Below, piece after piece: positions 1 through 9,252 of a DNA stretch of 64,000 nucleotides. Both the position numbers and the translations under genes were made by a program. The stretch covers positions 124,001-188,000 of the forward strand of contig CAJQUW010001664.1 of assembly GCA_907163375.1 (NCBI GenBank). Reading direction: 5' to 3'. Position 1 is the stretch's first letter, and the number at the start of each line of letters is the position of its first letter. The stretch is from Prostheceraeus crozeri. Its lineage: Eukaryota > Platyhelminthes > Polycladida > Euryleptidae. The notes under the pieces were generated by a model. The model ran no database searches. It worked only from the letters and a program-made list of their open reading frames with translations, and was not told the origin of the DNA.

Positions 1-1154
1 CAAACATGTCATACTTTTTAGCTTTTGGGGGTCAGTGTTCTGAAAAATGTTTCTAAGTTCGAAAGTCAAGTTTTAGAAATTTTTATTTTTACACTGGAAA
101 ATAACTTAGAAAATTTTTTCTTTTGGGCCACTAGACTCAGTTGGCTGATAACATGACACAAGCTATTTGAGCGTTTTCATGATTGGAGGGGGGTTATAAC
201 GACACTTTTTACACTACTTTTGGTTTTCACTTCTTCACCTCTGTCGTTTTCGAGGGGGGGGGAGTCACTACATTAAAGTTTGAAGGATCAACCTGATCGG
301 TCGTCCAACCTGGACGCTCCATCCGAAACACTCTGTCGTTTTTGAAGGGGGGCGGTTGCGACAGTACGCCTGCGCTACACGCAGAGCAAGGCCCGCGCTG
401 TGTTTTCTTTGGTAGTATTTTATACTACTTACAGAATGTAATGACGGGAGAGCTTTTGAACGTTTTTGGAAATTGTCGGTGAGTAGGAGTGATGATATAT
501 GTAAGGGAAGGTTTTGAATTTGGACGAGGTCGACGGCTGATGATCTACCGAGGGCTGACGTGGCTAGCAGCAGGTTTACATCTACGAGTGGAGTGATACC
601 AACGAAGAGTCGGTAACGAGGTAAGATCAGGGCTAGTTAGAGCAAAGTGTGTAGTCACTGATAGTAAAGTAAGTTTCAGGAACGTAAGATCTGCGTCTAG
701 TGGCTTGGGGTGTAAAGTTTGGAAAAGTAAGTTCTGCATAGTCAACTCACATTTGCAAGCGCTTATTAATATACAAAAACCTGAAAGACCAAAAGAGGAA
801 GAATAACATCAAGTTTGAAAGTAAATGAATAAAGTTTTATTCGAAGAGATCACGACTTTTGTAATTTGGCCTTCTAGCAGGGATAGAGTGTCAAAAAGCT
901 GTAGCATCTGTTGAGGAATTGATGAACATTGCACACATCAAGAAGTACCAAAATTCATTCGAGCTCAAAGCAAAGTGATGCATGTATTATATGGGAGGCA
1001 AATACCATGCACGTGGAGTTCTGATCCCTATTATTCATCTTAGTTTAAGAAGTAGGCCCACAAAAGACATGAGGCCTACTTTTCCATGACTGACACCAGA
1101 AATCGTCATAAATTTTGATAATTTTGCTATTGGTGCGATCTTGTAAATAATTAT
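1..1154. other. Non-coding, GT-rich repeats at the left edge
   Basis: I see no credible gene. Bases 1-260 hold one imperfect copy of a repeat that recurs near 4.3, 19.5, 28.7 and 33.4 kb; its recognisable core is GTCAGTGTTCTGAAAAATG next to a run of G. The rest, including a 66-codon and a 76-codon open frame on the minus strand, has no recognisable domain. The second of these frames lies mostly in the left arm of the PLE-1 inverted repeat. Confidence 0.6.
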
Positions 1155-2745
1155 CAGAAATAAGAGGTCAATTTTCTCTCCATGGCCTCGCTTGTTCTCT
1201 TGGTGGCAGTGCATCAAAGAATGACAAAAATGATGACAGGTTTGCATGATATCAACTAAAATCAAAAGTTACACATTGAATACCATTAGCAGCTCAATTG
1301 ATTCGCTTTCTATGTAAAATGGAATAGCTATAGCACAGATTTTGGTTGAAACATATACTATCCAAATAATCACATAAGTAGCAAGAGCTGCATCGTGAAA
1401 ACCATTTCAGAATAAAATTACATCGCAAATGATACTTCATTCAATGCCAGTCAAAAAAGAATGTATTGCAACTTCCAATCTTGGAGCTCTACAAAAATGC
1501 TGACACCCCTGCAAAACTTCACGATCGAGTACTTAGTCAGGATAATTGCAGACTACTTCTCTCGACACTGGTAACTGACGTGAGATTTTCCTTCAATAGC
1601 AATACATACCTGCAACAAGATAGTCTCGCCATGGGCTCACCCCTGAGTGGATAATTCAGCGACATATTTACATGTATGAGTACTGTGGAGAAAAATCTTC
1701 AAAATATATTGAGACAATTGAAATACTACTGCCATTATGTTGACGACACACTGCTGATCGTGAAAAGTCAAGACGAGTGTGATGTTCTGTTTAAGAAATT
1801 CAACAAGCAACATCCATCAATCAACTTTCCTCGGGAGAATGCCCATCATTTGTTAGACATTGAGTTGCATCGAGAGGATAATGATACAATCACAACTTCC
1901 AATCTTTGTCACCCAGAATTTACAAGAGAAATCTTGTCAGGACTCTGTTCTACCGTGCAAGGGAATTTTACTCACCGAAGCATCTAAATAATGAATTAGC
2001 CTTTGTTCGGAATGTACTCTTCCGTAATGGTTATCCCTCATGGTAGCCTATATCGAAAAATACTCGCATCCTCCTCCTGAAAAAGTCACGCCTGTAAAAA
2101 AGAAGAAATTCTGTTTCGAAATTCAATATTATGGCGAGATAAGTGAAGATCTAGCAAGGAAGATGCGCTCAGATATTGAAGGCTCATACTTCCAACTCCA
2201 GGCGATTATGACATACCGTACAAGAACTCTGGCTCCTAACTCGGTCAAAGACGTCATTCCGCCTAGCCAAATACCTATGATCATATACAAATTCGATTGT
2301 ACTTGCAGAGCGAGCTACATTGGCAAAAGAGAACGATGTTTGACCTCCAGGCAGAAGGAGCACTTACCGAGCTGGTAATGCAGCTCAAATCTGAGACCAA
2401 GATCTTCCCTCCCACCTCAATCCGACATCACACGCCATCTTACTGAGTGCTCTGAAAAGTCATGTGTCAAAAGTCAATTTTATTCTGAAATGGTTTTCAC
2501 GATGCAGTTCTTGCTACTTATGTGATTATTTGGATAGTATGCTTAAACCAAAATTTGTGCTATAGCTATTCCATTTTACATAGAAAGCAAATCAATTAAA
2601 CTGTTAATTGTATTCAATGTGAAACTTTCGACTTTAGTTGATATCATGCAAACCTCTCATCATTTTGTCATTCATTGATGCATTGCCACCAAGAGAACAA
2701 GCGAGGCCATGGAGAGAAAATTGACCTCTAATTTCTGAGATATGT
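1155..2745 (+). mobile_element. PLE-1: degenerate Penelope-like element between inverted repeats
   Basis: A retroelement of the Penelope-like class, reverse transcriptase plus GIY-YIG endonuclease, read on the plus strand. Seen: an RT palm piece with a YVDD box near 1737-1750 and a preceding AMGSPLSG segment near 1630-1652, followed by a linker and a C-terminal piece with C.C...YIGK at about 2299-2330, typical of the PLE endonuclease. The frame is broken at several points (1654, 1987, 2040 region), so it is dead. The core is flanked by inverted arms at about 1155-1419 and 2479-2745 that match closely over roughly 250 bases. An inverted partial copy at the 5' end is a known PLE arrangement. 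Confidence 0.75.
1466..2378 (+). pseudogene. PLE-1 reverse transcriptase/GIY-YIG remnant
   Basis: Three successive open pieces (1466-1654, 1676-1987, 2040-2378) follow the usual order of a PLE protein: RT motif with MGSP, RT catalytic YVDD, a linker ending in a VIPPSQIPMIIYKF segment, then the cysteine pair and YIG of the endonuclease. The expected family length is 600-800 codons, so the amino-terminal half is missing. Stops and a frameshift separate the pieces. Inference: a 5'-truncated copy inserted long ago. Related animal PLE proteins share the same 'YKF.C.C.A.YIG' signature. Confidence 0.7.
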
Positions 2746-3474
2746 TCCATAGTATATTCAGCAGATGTTAAAGTGTGTATTTGGATAGTACAAATACTTG
2801 TCTGCTCATATGCAGAGAAGCTGATGAAACTGCAATTGATATCTACACGCAAATTATATAAAATATCTACCAGAATTTCCGTTTTATTTTCACCATGAGA
2901 CAAAGACTGAATTCTTCAGAAATGGAAGCAGCAACTTCGGCCCAATCATCAAGACCATGTCAACGGAAGAGAATGCGATTCCTAAGTAATCGATGATGTA
3001 GTTGAGGACGTCCTGACCGGTTAGGGGGATGATGATGAATTCAAAACAGAAATGGTGGGCCTACCGATTGATAATGTCATTCAGCAGTTTGTTTCTGACA
3101 AACAATCTGATGATGCAAATGCATCTGCCACTGTTAAGGCCAGTTGTGACTTTGATATATTGTCTCTGCATTTTTTACGATCGATATAGCCGCATGTGAT
3201 TGCATTGATATGTTTTGCATGACACTGTTGTTCACTTTGACACACGTTCTTGTACTGTACATGTACAGGCATAGATATCTGTTGGAGTGGTGTTGTTAGC
3301 CAATGACATGGAAAATAAACTAAATCTGTAAATGTTGATTACAAAGGCGAATTAAGTCAATACACGGCCTGTCATACACGATGAACGCTAGGCAATGCCC
3401 CATTCTCATGCGTGTTGAATACTGAGCATTCCGTTGTCATACATGGTACAAGCTAGGCGATGTACAATACTTAC
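2746..3474. other. Non-coding stretch with a weak coding-like trace
   Basis: No gene can be supported. Between about 2990 and 3160 the plus strand reads as an acidic peptide broken by a stop, which could be a transposase or PLE remnant, but I recognise no motif. The remainder may be intron or flank of the lectin gene whose exon starts just beyond. Confidence 0.4.
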
Positions 3475-3921
3475 CGGCTTGGTAGACTTCAATTTCGCAG
3501 AGGACCAGTTCCGTAGATATTCTCATTATCGAAATGAAGCGTACTGGTCTGCTTTTCAAATGGAAACCCTGCGTTTTTTCTCTGAGTGAAGATTCAAATC
3601 CATATTGTTGAATCATACCTGGTGGATACCACCCACTGCGAGCGGAAACACTAAAAAAGAGTAGAATAGTTTGGTCTCCACAGCAGTCAATAGGATTGTA
3701 AAACATAACTCTATCGATGAAGTATACTTTTCCCAAGTCAATATTGAAATAATTTCTTCTTTCGGACTTAGTGCGACTGCATGAGTTGCCGCTGAAATTT
3801 CTGTCTCTGTTACCATCCACAGCACGTTCAGGGACTCCGCCAGATGCAACTGAACTTTGATATACTTGTTTTCCGAAGGCAATATTTTGTTCCAGGGGAG
3901 GTGCAGGCAGGTTTTCTTTTT
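3475..3921 (-). CDS. Exon: fucolectin-type F5/8C lectin domain, phase 1-1
   Basis: Internal exon of a host gene encoding a fucolectin (tachylectin-4/pentraxin-1, F5/8 type C-like) domain, a secreted or cell-surface sugar-binding beta-jellyroll. Seen: start with NIAFGKQVYQSS, then AVDGNRDRNF and a cysteine, the FNIDLGKVYFIDRV strand, the NPIDCCGDQ motif with adjacent cysteines typical of fucolectins, and the closing LVLCEIEVY strand. On the minus strand the exon is bounded by an acceptor (CTCTTTTACAG, ending at 3922) and a donor (GTAAGT, starting at 3474). It is 447 bases long and begins and ends in phase 1, which is usual for shuffled extracellular modules. The longer open frame on either side is intron read-through. 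Other exons are not visible in the window. Function beyond lectin is inference. Confidence 0.8.
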
Positions 3922-4154
3922 CTGTAAAAGAGTGGGAGAATTCATTGTCAGAATCAAATAATTGCCTTAACCCTTTAGCTGATGTGTTTATCTCATACAC
4001 ATACCGACTTTCACTGAGCCTGAATTAACTCGAATCGTCACAGCAAGACAACATCAAGTCACAGCAGGTGGTAATACATGTACAATGAAATCGAAGCCCA
4101 AGTCAATTCGTCGTATTGATTTATGCGCAGTAGATGATCTAATTTAGACAGCTC
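3922..4154. other. Intron or flank upstream of lectin exon
   Basis: No exon with a matching splice site was found here. It separates the lectin exon from the outer inverted repeat of the large composite. Confidence 0.4.
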
Positions 4155-5378
4155 TGTCTCAGACACATAGATACACACCTACTCACATGCACGTTAGTAG
4201 TGAAATCTGTCATGTTATGACTCAGCCACTGACCCCCACGGTTCAAATGAAGCTCAAATAACTTGTGTCATGTTATAACTCACCGACACTTAGTCACTTT
4301 CTGCCTCTTAAAACTTGATTTTTGAACTTAAAAACATTTTTCAGAACACTGACCCCCCCGGCTAGCTATTCTCTCATTGGCCAATTGGTTTATCTAATAA
4401 CATTTCACTTGGCGAGTATTTAGGGAGACGCAGATCGCAGTTAATTGCTTCTCTACTATAACTTTCCAAGGTAAATATGAACGTGTCATTGTGTACAAAT
4501 TACAATTGTTTGTAGACGGTGATGCGTCAGACAGGCGGGAATAATAAACGGCGGTGTCATCTTGATTCCAAATTGGCGATTACATTATGCCGCTGTGGGT
4601 TCGTTGTGACGAGTCCGAATGCCGGATCACTTTTTGCCGAGATCCAGCTGCTTGCCAGCCATTAACATCTCTACATTCGGAAACACTACGTGAAGTTGTG
4701 CTATGGGCGTATGAAAACCCATCCCACACATAATTGCCAGAACGCATTCGATCACTACTACCGTCATGGAGGCCGCGCGATGTGGACGTAGATCGGCAGC
4801 TACAATTACAGGATGGAATGTTGTTACCTCCACCAGATTATGACAGTCCGCGTCTTATTCAGCGCATACGGGCACTGTTGAATAAGAATGCGCATTTGAC
4901 TCAACTATCTCGTGCTCACTTAATAATCCAGCGACCACCAAGTGAGCTGCAGGACAGGGCCTCCGAGTTGGAGGAACCGCGAGTGAGCATTAACAACGGT
5001 GTACAAGAGGATAATATTTAGTGTCTTCATGGAATAGCGGCAGTGACTGGGATGAAAACCCACCAACGCCGAGAGCTGACGTGCTCAGAGAGGCAGGAAT
5101 ATACAACAGCACATTCCCTCCTTCTCCTATTACAATCTCAGACGCCGGTGATGGTAATGTTTTCTCACAGCTAGGCTTTCACGAGGATTCCGGCGCCGGG
5201 CCAAGCCGTATGGAAGAGTGGATTGACTTGTCCGCCGCGACTGATGAGGAACAGATGGAACCGCCCGAAAAAGAAAGCGTATATCATATGAAGTGCTTGA
5301 GTTGTTAGAAGATGAAGTAGTGGATAATGCAAGTGAGAATGACTGGTTGGATATTGAAGTGATTGAGGAAATCAACAG
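4155..5378. repeat. Left arm of a 1.2-1.3 kb inverted repeat
   Basis: This segment reads as the inverted copy of about 32345-33704. The match runs from near 4155 through the GT-rich repeat, across the CTATTCTCTCATTGG stretch at 4369, and on into the open frame beginning at 4734. A third copy of the inner part lies at 26050-27290. Long inverted ends are typical of Polinton-class elements, but the outermost boundary and a target duplication could not be fixed by eye. Confidence 0.7.
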
Positions 5379-6453
5379 TGGGCGGTCCTCCGATTCGCTC
5401 ACTTTTCAATAACAATCTATCTCTGCTAGTGCCTAATACTACACTGGCAGAGTTGAGTAAAGTGGAGGCGAAAGCAAAGGAGGGACTTCAACTGCCATCT
5501 GACGGCTCGCCCGCCAGATGAAAGGGCAGTCATTGTACCGCAATTGGGACTACTCAGAACCGAGGCAATTTATTAGGCTGGCTGAGGACATTGCAGTATT
5601 TGATAAAGACCGCCAACCATTACCTCTGTCCGCCCTGGGGTTTGGAACATACAAGTGTATCATCCTCGTTCGCGGCATCTATATCGGGAGCCACGGTGTT
5701 AAATTGCCATGGATCAATTGCTATGGAACAAGCCAATAGTAGAAGAAGACTTTGAAGACGCGAATCAACCGGTGAAGAAGAGGAACCGCAAAGGAGCAGA
5801 CCAACACCACCAAAGGCAGTAATGACTTTTATGTGTATTTTATTCATTCAGTCAATCTATTTCCTTCTAAATACACGACTTCTCTTTCAATATGAACACC
5901 GAACAAGCTTCTCCGTTAATTTCATACAGCATAGTACGGAAAGCGGTCAGCGTGCAACTTACTCTAGCCAAACCGAAGAAGGCAGGGCTGCCATGGTTCC
6001 AGAACATACGCTATAATGGAGAGACAATTGCCATCCAAACCCCAGCATTTGAGGGCAGTCCTCCGATCGGCTCACTTTTTAATAACAGTCTATCTATCTC
6101 TGTTAGTCCCCAATACTACACTGGTAGAGTTGAGTAAAGTGGTGGTGAAAGCAGAGGAGGGACTTCAACTGCCATCTGATTGCCTATAGGAATGGCTCGC
6201 CCGTCAGACGAAAGGGCAGTCACTGTTCTGCAATTGGGGCTACACAGGGCTGAGGCAATTTATTAGGCCGGCAGAGGACATTGCAATGTTTGACAAAGAC
6301 CACCAACCATTACCTCTGACCGCTCTGGGGCTTGAAATGTACAAGTACATCATCCTCGTTCGTATAACCGAGCCAGGATTCAGGGGGGCATATATTCTCT
6401 TACTGACTTGAGGAAAATAACAATAATTATCATACTTCATGCTTTGCTTGATT

Positions 6454-6455
<2 letters not shown>
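4155..6455 (+). mobile_element. Polinton-like relic, left-end copy (fossil)
   Basis: Fossil of a Polinton/adintovirus-like element, related to the two tandem copies at 18-33 kb. Parts seen: terminal repeat, a Ser/Pro-rich open frame at 4734-5308, and two copies of another coding remnant (about 5385-5720 and 5892-6380), whose segments such as FDKDRQPLPL recur here. A similar remnant lies near 19655 and 28890. It is broken, with several breaks and an internal rearrangement that joins the end region directly to the repeated remnant. The tail reaches the TTCATGACTTG-type repeats also seen at 20.0 kb. Age: older than the tandem duplication, judging by visible divergence. Confidence 0.6.
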
Positions 6456-6539
<84 letters not shown>

Positions 6540-6540
6540 C
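6456..6540. repeat. (TA)n tract abutting PLE-2
   Basis: Nearly pure TA dinucleotides. It makes the spurious IYIYIY frames on the minus strand. It directly abuts the left end of PLE-2; a matching tract lies at the right end. Confidence 0.95.
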
Positions 6541-6620
6541 AATACCGTGAGAAACACACTCTTTGACAGTGCTCAACTTATGAAGGAGCAATTATACCGT
6601 AATTGAAAAAACAACTTGTA

Positions 6621-6668
6621 CCGGTACTCAGAGTTTCATGTATTGTGTTCAATACAATCGTCAGCCAG
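6621..6668 (-). ncRNA. Hammerhead ribozyme fold, left arm of PLE-2
   Basis: Inverted copy of the fold described at 9117-9164, with the same bases in each conserved position: CUGACGA at 6664-6658, GAA after a seven-pair stem II, and a GUA cleavage triplet before 6624. It points away from the RT gene, as expected for an inverted end copy. Confidence 0.55.
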
Positions 6669-7007
6669 ATCTAAAAGACAAACATGGAATCATTGCATTA
6701 AATACTGAATGAAGTGAATAAAAGTCAAAAGTCAGGTCTTTGCCAGTAAATGCTTATTGCGATGTCTACATCTCGAAATCAATTCGCTCCTCTTGTTCAA
6801 CAGATTGACATTTCTATGCTGCAGAATAAAATATTTCTCGCTAAGACAGAGGTCACATCGCCTGATGATTGGATTGTACGGCTTGCAAACTTTTTTGATT
6901 TGCCAAGATATTTTAGGGGTCCCACCTTTTTCTTTGATACTCCAGTATTCCTTGGAAAGCTCCGTCTCGCTTTTATACTTTTCGTGAGAGAATGATTTTT
7001 TTTATGA

Positions 7008-9053
7008 TTGCCATACCGCAGTTTGATGAACAAAATCGAAATTTTTATCAAGCGAATGCGATGGAAAGCTTATTACTTTGACAATGGTAGTGATGCGACC
7101 ATGCCCAAAAATAATTATGGATTACCATCTGCAAACTGTCCTCCTCCAATAAAAGATTTGGCCGACTTTGAGAAAGACCTGTTCGATCTATTAAACAAAA
7201 TCAAATTTTCTTCTGTTAAATGCAGTTTCCAAAACCTCATGAAGAATGATTTGATGAAAATCAGGAAGGCGAAGGATGTGTTCATTTCAGCTGATAAAAC
7301 ATCAAACATTTACAAGATGGCGCCAGATCAATACAAACGCCTCCTAAACAACTCAGTCACGACTTCATACAAGAAATCGGGTGAAAAAATTGAAGAAGCC
7401 GTAGCCCGAGAGGCAAAGGCGATAGCATCGAACTTTAAAGTACTGGACAGAATGGATAGAAATTCCCGGAATGAATGCTTCATTACCTTAAAGGACCACA
7501 AAGAAAACTTTATGAATAACCCTGCAACTCGGCTAATCAATCCCTCAAAAAACGAAATCGGTCGAATCAGTAAGAGCATATTAGAAAACATGAATTCTAA
7601 GTTACGAGCTCAAATTGGGGTATGTCAGTGGAGAAGCACTAATGAGGTAATAAAATGGTTTGATGGACTGGAGCGCAAATCGAATGGTAAATTCATGATT
7701 TTCGATGTTAAAGACTTTTATCCTTCAATAACGCACGAGTTATTGGAAACTTCTTTGAACTTTGCTTCAAGTTATGTTGAATTGGATTGGAAGGATCTGC
7801 AAGCAATACGTCATTCTCGAAAATGGATGCTGTTCAAAGACAATGAGCCATGGGTCAAGAGAAATAACGCGAATTTCGATGTTTCAATGGGAGCTTACGA
7901 CGGAGCTGAAATATGCGAATTAGTTGGAATTTACATCTTGCATACTTTAGCCAAGGATTTCAACAGGGAGTATATCGGTCTGTATCGAGATGATGGTCTG
8001 GTCTACTTCAGAAATACAACTGGTAGGCAGGCAGATGTTGCAAGGAAGAAGTTTCACGAAATATGTAGGCAACTTGGTCTCGAAGTCGAGATTCAATGCA
8101 ACCTGCGAGTGGTAAATTTTCTAGATGTTACCTTGAATTTAAATGATGGATCGTATCGACCATACCGAAAGCAGGACCAGGAAACGCTCTACATCAACAC
8201 AAAGTCAAACCACCCAAGAAACATAATCAAACAGCTTCCAATTACGATAGAGAAACGAATAAATGAACTGTCATCGAATGAGTCTATATTTAATGAAGCT
8301 GCCCACTACTATCAGGAAGTTTTAAGGCAAAACGGATATAATTATAAATTGAATTATCAAAATGGCGTCGCAGAAGTTGGAGGAAGGAGACAACGTTCTA
8401 GAGCTGTCATTTGGTTTAACCCTCCTTACAGTAAGAACGTCTCAACGAACGTGGGGAAATATTTTTTGATGGCGATCGACAAGCATTTCCATAGTAACAG
8501 CCGACTTAGGAAAATATTCAACCGAAGTACCCTAAAAATCAGTTACAGTTGCATGCCAAATGTGAAATCTATCATCAATGGTCACAAGAGAAAAATGTTA
8601 AAAAGCAAAGAAAAGGAAAAGGAATGCAACTGCAAAAATAAGGAAAATTGCCCCTTGGATAACAAGTGCCTCTCTACCAGTATAGTGTATGAAGCAAAAA
8701 TCTCAGATAGCAAGAACGATGGACATCAAAAGACGTACTTCGGTATTTGTGAAGGAAGTTTCAAACTGCGGTATGGCAATCATAAAAAATCATTCTCTCA
8801 CGAAAAGTATAAAAGCGAGACGGAGCTTTCCAAGGAATACTGGAGTATCAAAGAAAAAGGTGGGACCCCTAAAATATCTTGGCAAATCAAAAAAGTTTGC
8901 AAGCCGTACAATCCAATCATCAGGCGATGTGACCTCTGTCTTAGCGAGAAATATTTTATTCTGCAGCATAGAAATGTCAATCTGTTGAACAAGAGGAGCG
9001 AATTGATTTCGAGATGTAGACATCGCAATAAGCATTTACTGGCAAAGACCTGA
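7008..9053 (+). CDS. PLE-2 reverse transcriptase with GIY-YIG endonuclease
   Basis: RT that would copy the element RNA into the genome, plus a C-terminal GIY-YIG nuclease to nick the target. Seen: an SADKT segment near residue 90 in place of the DKG common in other PLEs; FMIFDVKDFYPSI near residue 230 with the first catalytic Asp; LYRDDGL near 325 with the catalytic pair; VVNFLDVTLNL after it; a cysteine-rich CNCKNKENCPLDNKC cluster near 540; then YFGICEGSFKLRYGNHKKSF near 576, the endonuclease signature. The length of 681 codons is close to the family norm. The first Met lies in the inverted left arm, so the true start may be lost. The frame is otherwise open. Probably the 'Hydra'-type branch, inferred from the cysteine cluster and DKT. 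Confidence 0.85.
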   Translation: MPYRSLMNKIEIFIKRMRWKAYYFDNGSDATMPKNNYGLPSANCPPPIKDLADFEKDLFDLLNKIKFSSVKCSFQNLMKNDLMKIRKAKDVFISADKTSNIYKMAPDQYKRLLNNSVTTSYKKSGEKIEEAVAREAKAIASNFKVLDRMDRNSRNECFITLKDHKENFMNNPATRLINPSKNEIGRISKSILENMNSKLRAQIGVCQWRSTNEVIKWFDGLERKSNGKFMIFDVKDFYPSITHELLETSLNFASSYVELDWKDLQAIRHSRKWMLFKDNEPWVKRNNANFDVSMGAYDGAEICELVGIYILHTLAKDFNREYIGLYRDDGLVYFRNTTGRQADVARKKFHEICRQLGLEVEIQCNLRVVNFLDVTLNLNDGSYRPYRKQDQETLYINTKSNHPRNIIKQLPITIEKRINELSSNESIFNEAAHYYQEVLRQNGYNYKLNYQNGVAEVGGRRQRSRAVIWFNPPYSKNVSTNVGKYFLMAIDKHFHSNSRLRKIFNRSTLKISYSCMPNVKSIINGHKRKMLKSKEKEKECNCKNKENCPLDNKCLSTSIVYEAKISDSKNDGHQKTYFGICEGSFKLRYGNHKKSFSHEKYKSETELSKEYWSIKEKGGTPKISWQIKKVCKPYNPIIRRCDLCLSEKYFILQHRNVNLLNKRSELISRCRHRNKHLLAKT

Positions 9054-9116
9054 CTTTTGACTTTTATTCACTTCATTCAGTATTTAATGCAATGATTCCA
9101 TGTTTGTCTTTTAGAT

Positions 9117-9164
9117 CTGGCTGACGATTGTATTGAACACAATACATGAAACTCTGAGTACCGG
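9117..9164 (+). ncRNA. Hammerhead ribozyme fold, 3' end of PLE-2
   Basis: All core positions are present: C-U-G-A-C-G-A at 9121-9127 (the variable position is C), GAA at 9148-9150, and a GUA cleavage triplet ending at 9160. Stem I is CUGG (9117-9120) with CCGG (9161-9164), including one G-U pair. Stem II is seven pairs, 9129-9135 with 9140-9146, closed by AACA, with a U-U mismatch next to the core. Stem III is three pairs, 9151-9153 with 9157-9159. Hammerheads in PLE terminal repeats are established knowledge; activity of this one is inference. Confidence 0.6.
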
Positions 9165-9187
9165 TACAAGTTGTTTTTTCAATTACG

Positions 9188-9190
<3 letters not shown>

Positions 9191-9249
<59 letters not shown>
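9191..9249. repeat. (TA)n tract between PLE-2 and the hAT
   Basis: Pure TA repeat. It abuts the 3' end of PLE-2 and is also the left flank of the hAT element; the eight-base hAT target duplication would be TATATATA and cannot be told from the tract. Confidence 0.95.

Positions 9250-9252
<3 letters not shown>

Larger units (their letters stand above)
6541..9190 (+). mobile_element. PLE-2: Penelope-like element with inverted ends
   Basis: A Penelope-like retroelement, plus strand, with an intact-looking 681-codon frame. The right end (8759-9190) is repeated in inverted orientation at the left (about 6598-7026), so the copy begins with an inverted piece of its own 3' end. The left arm also carries about 60 further bases (6541-6597) that continue the 3' end to the TA tract. 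The junction near 7027 suggests that the amino terminus of the original protein is missing. Both arms contain a hammerhead-type fold. (TA)n tracts lie outside both ends. The arms look almost identical, which implies a recent insertion. Confidence 0.85.

Noticed and set aside
6240-6557. 105-codon minus-strand frame with a long IYIY run
   Set aside because: Translation of a TA microsatellite joined to element sequence; not a gene.
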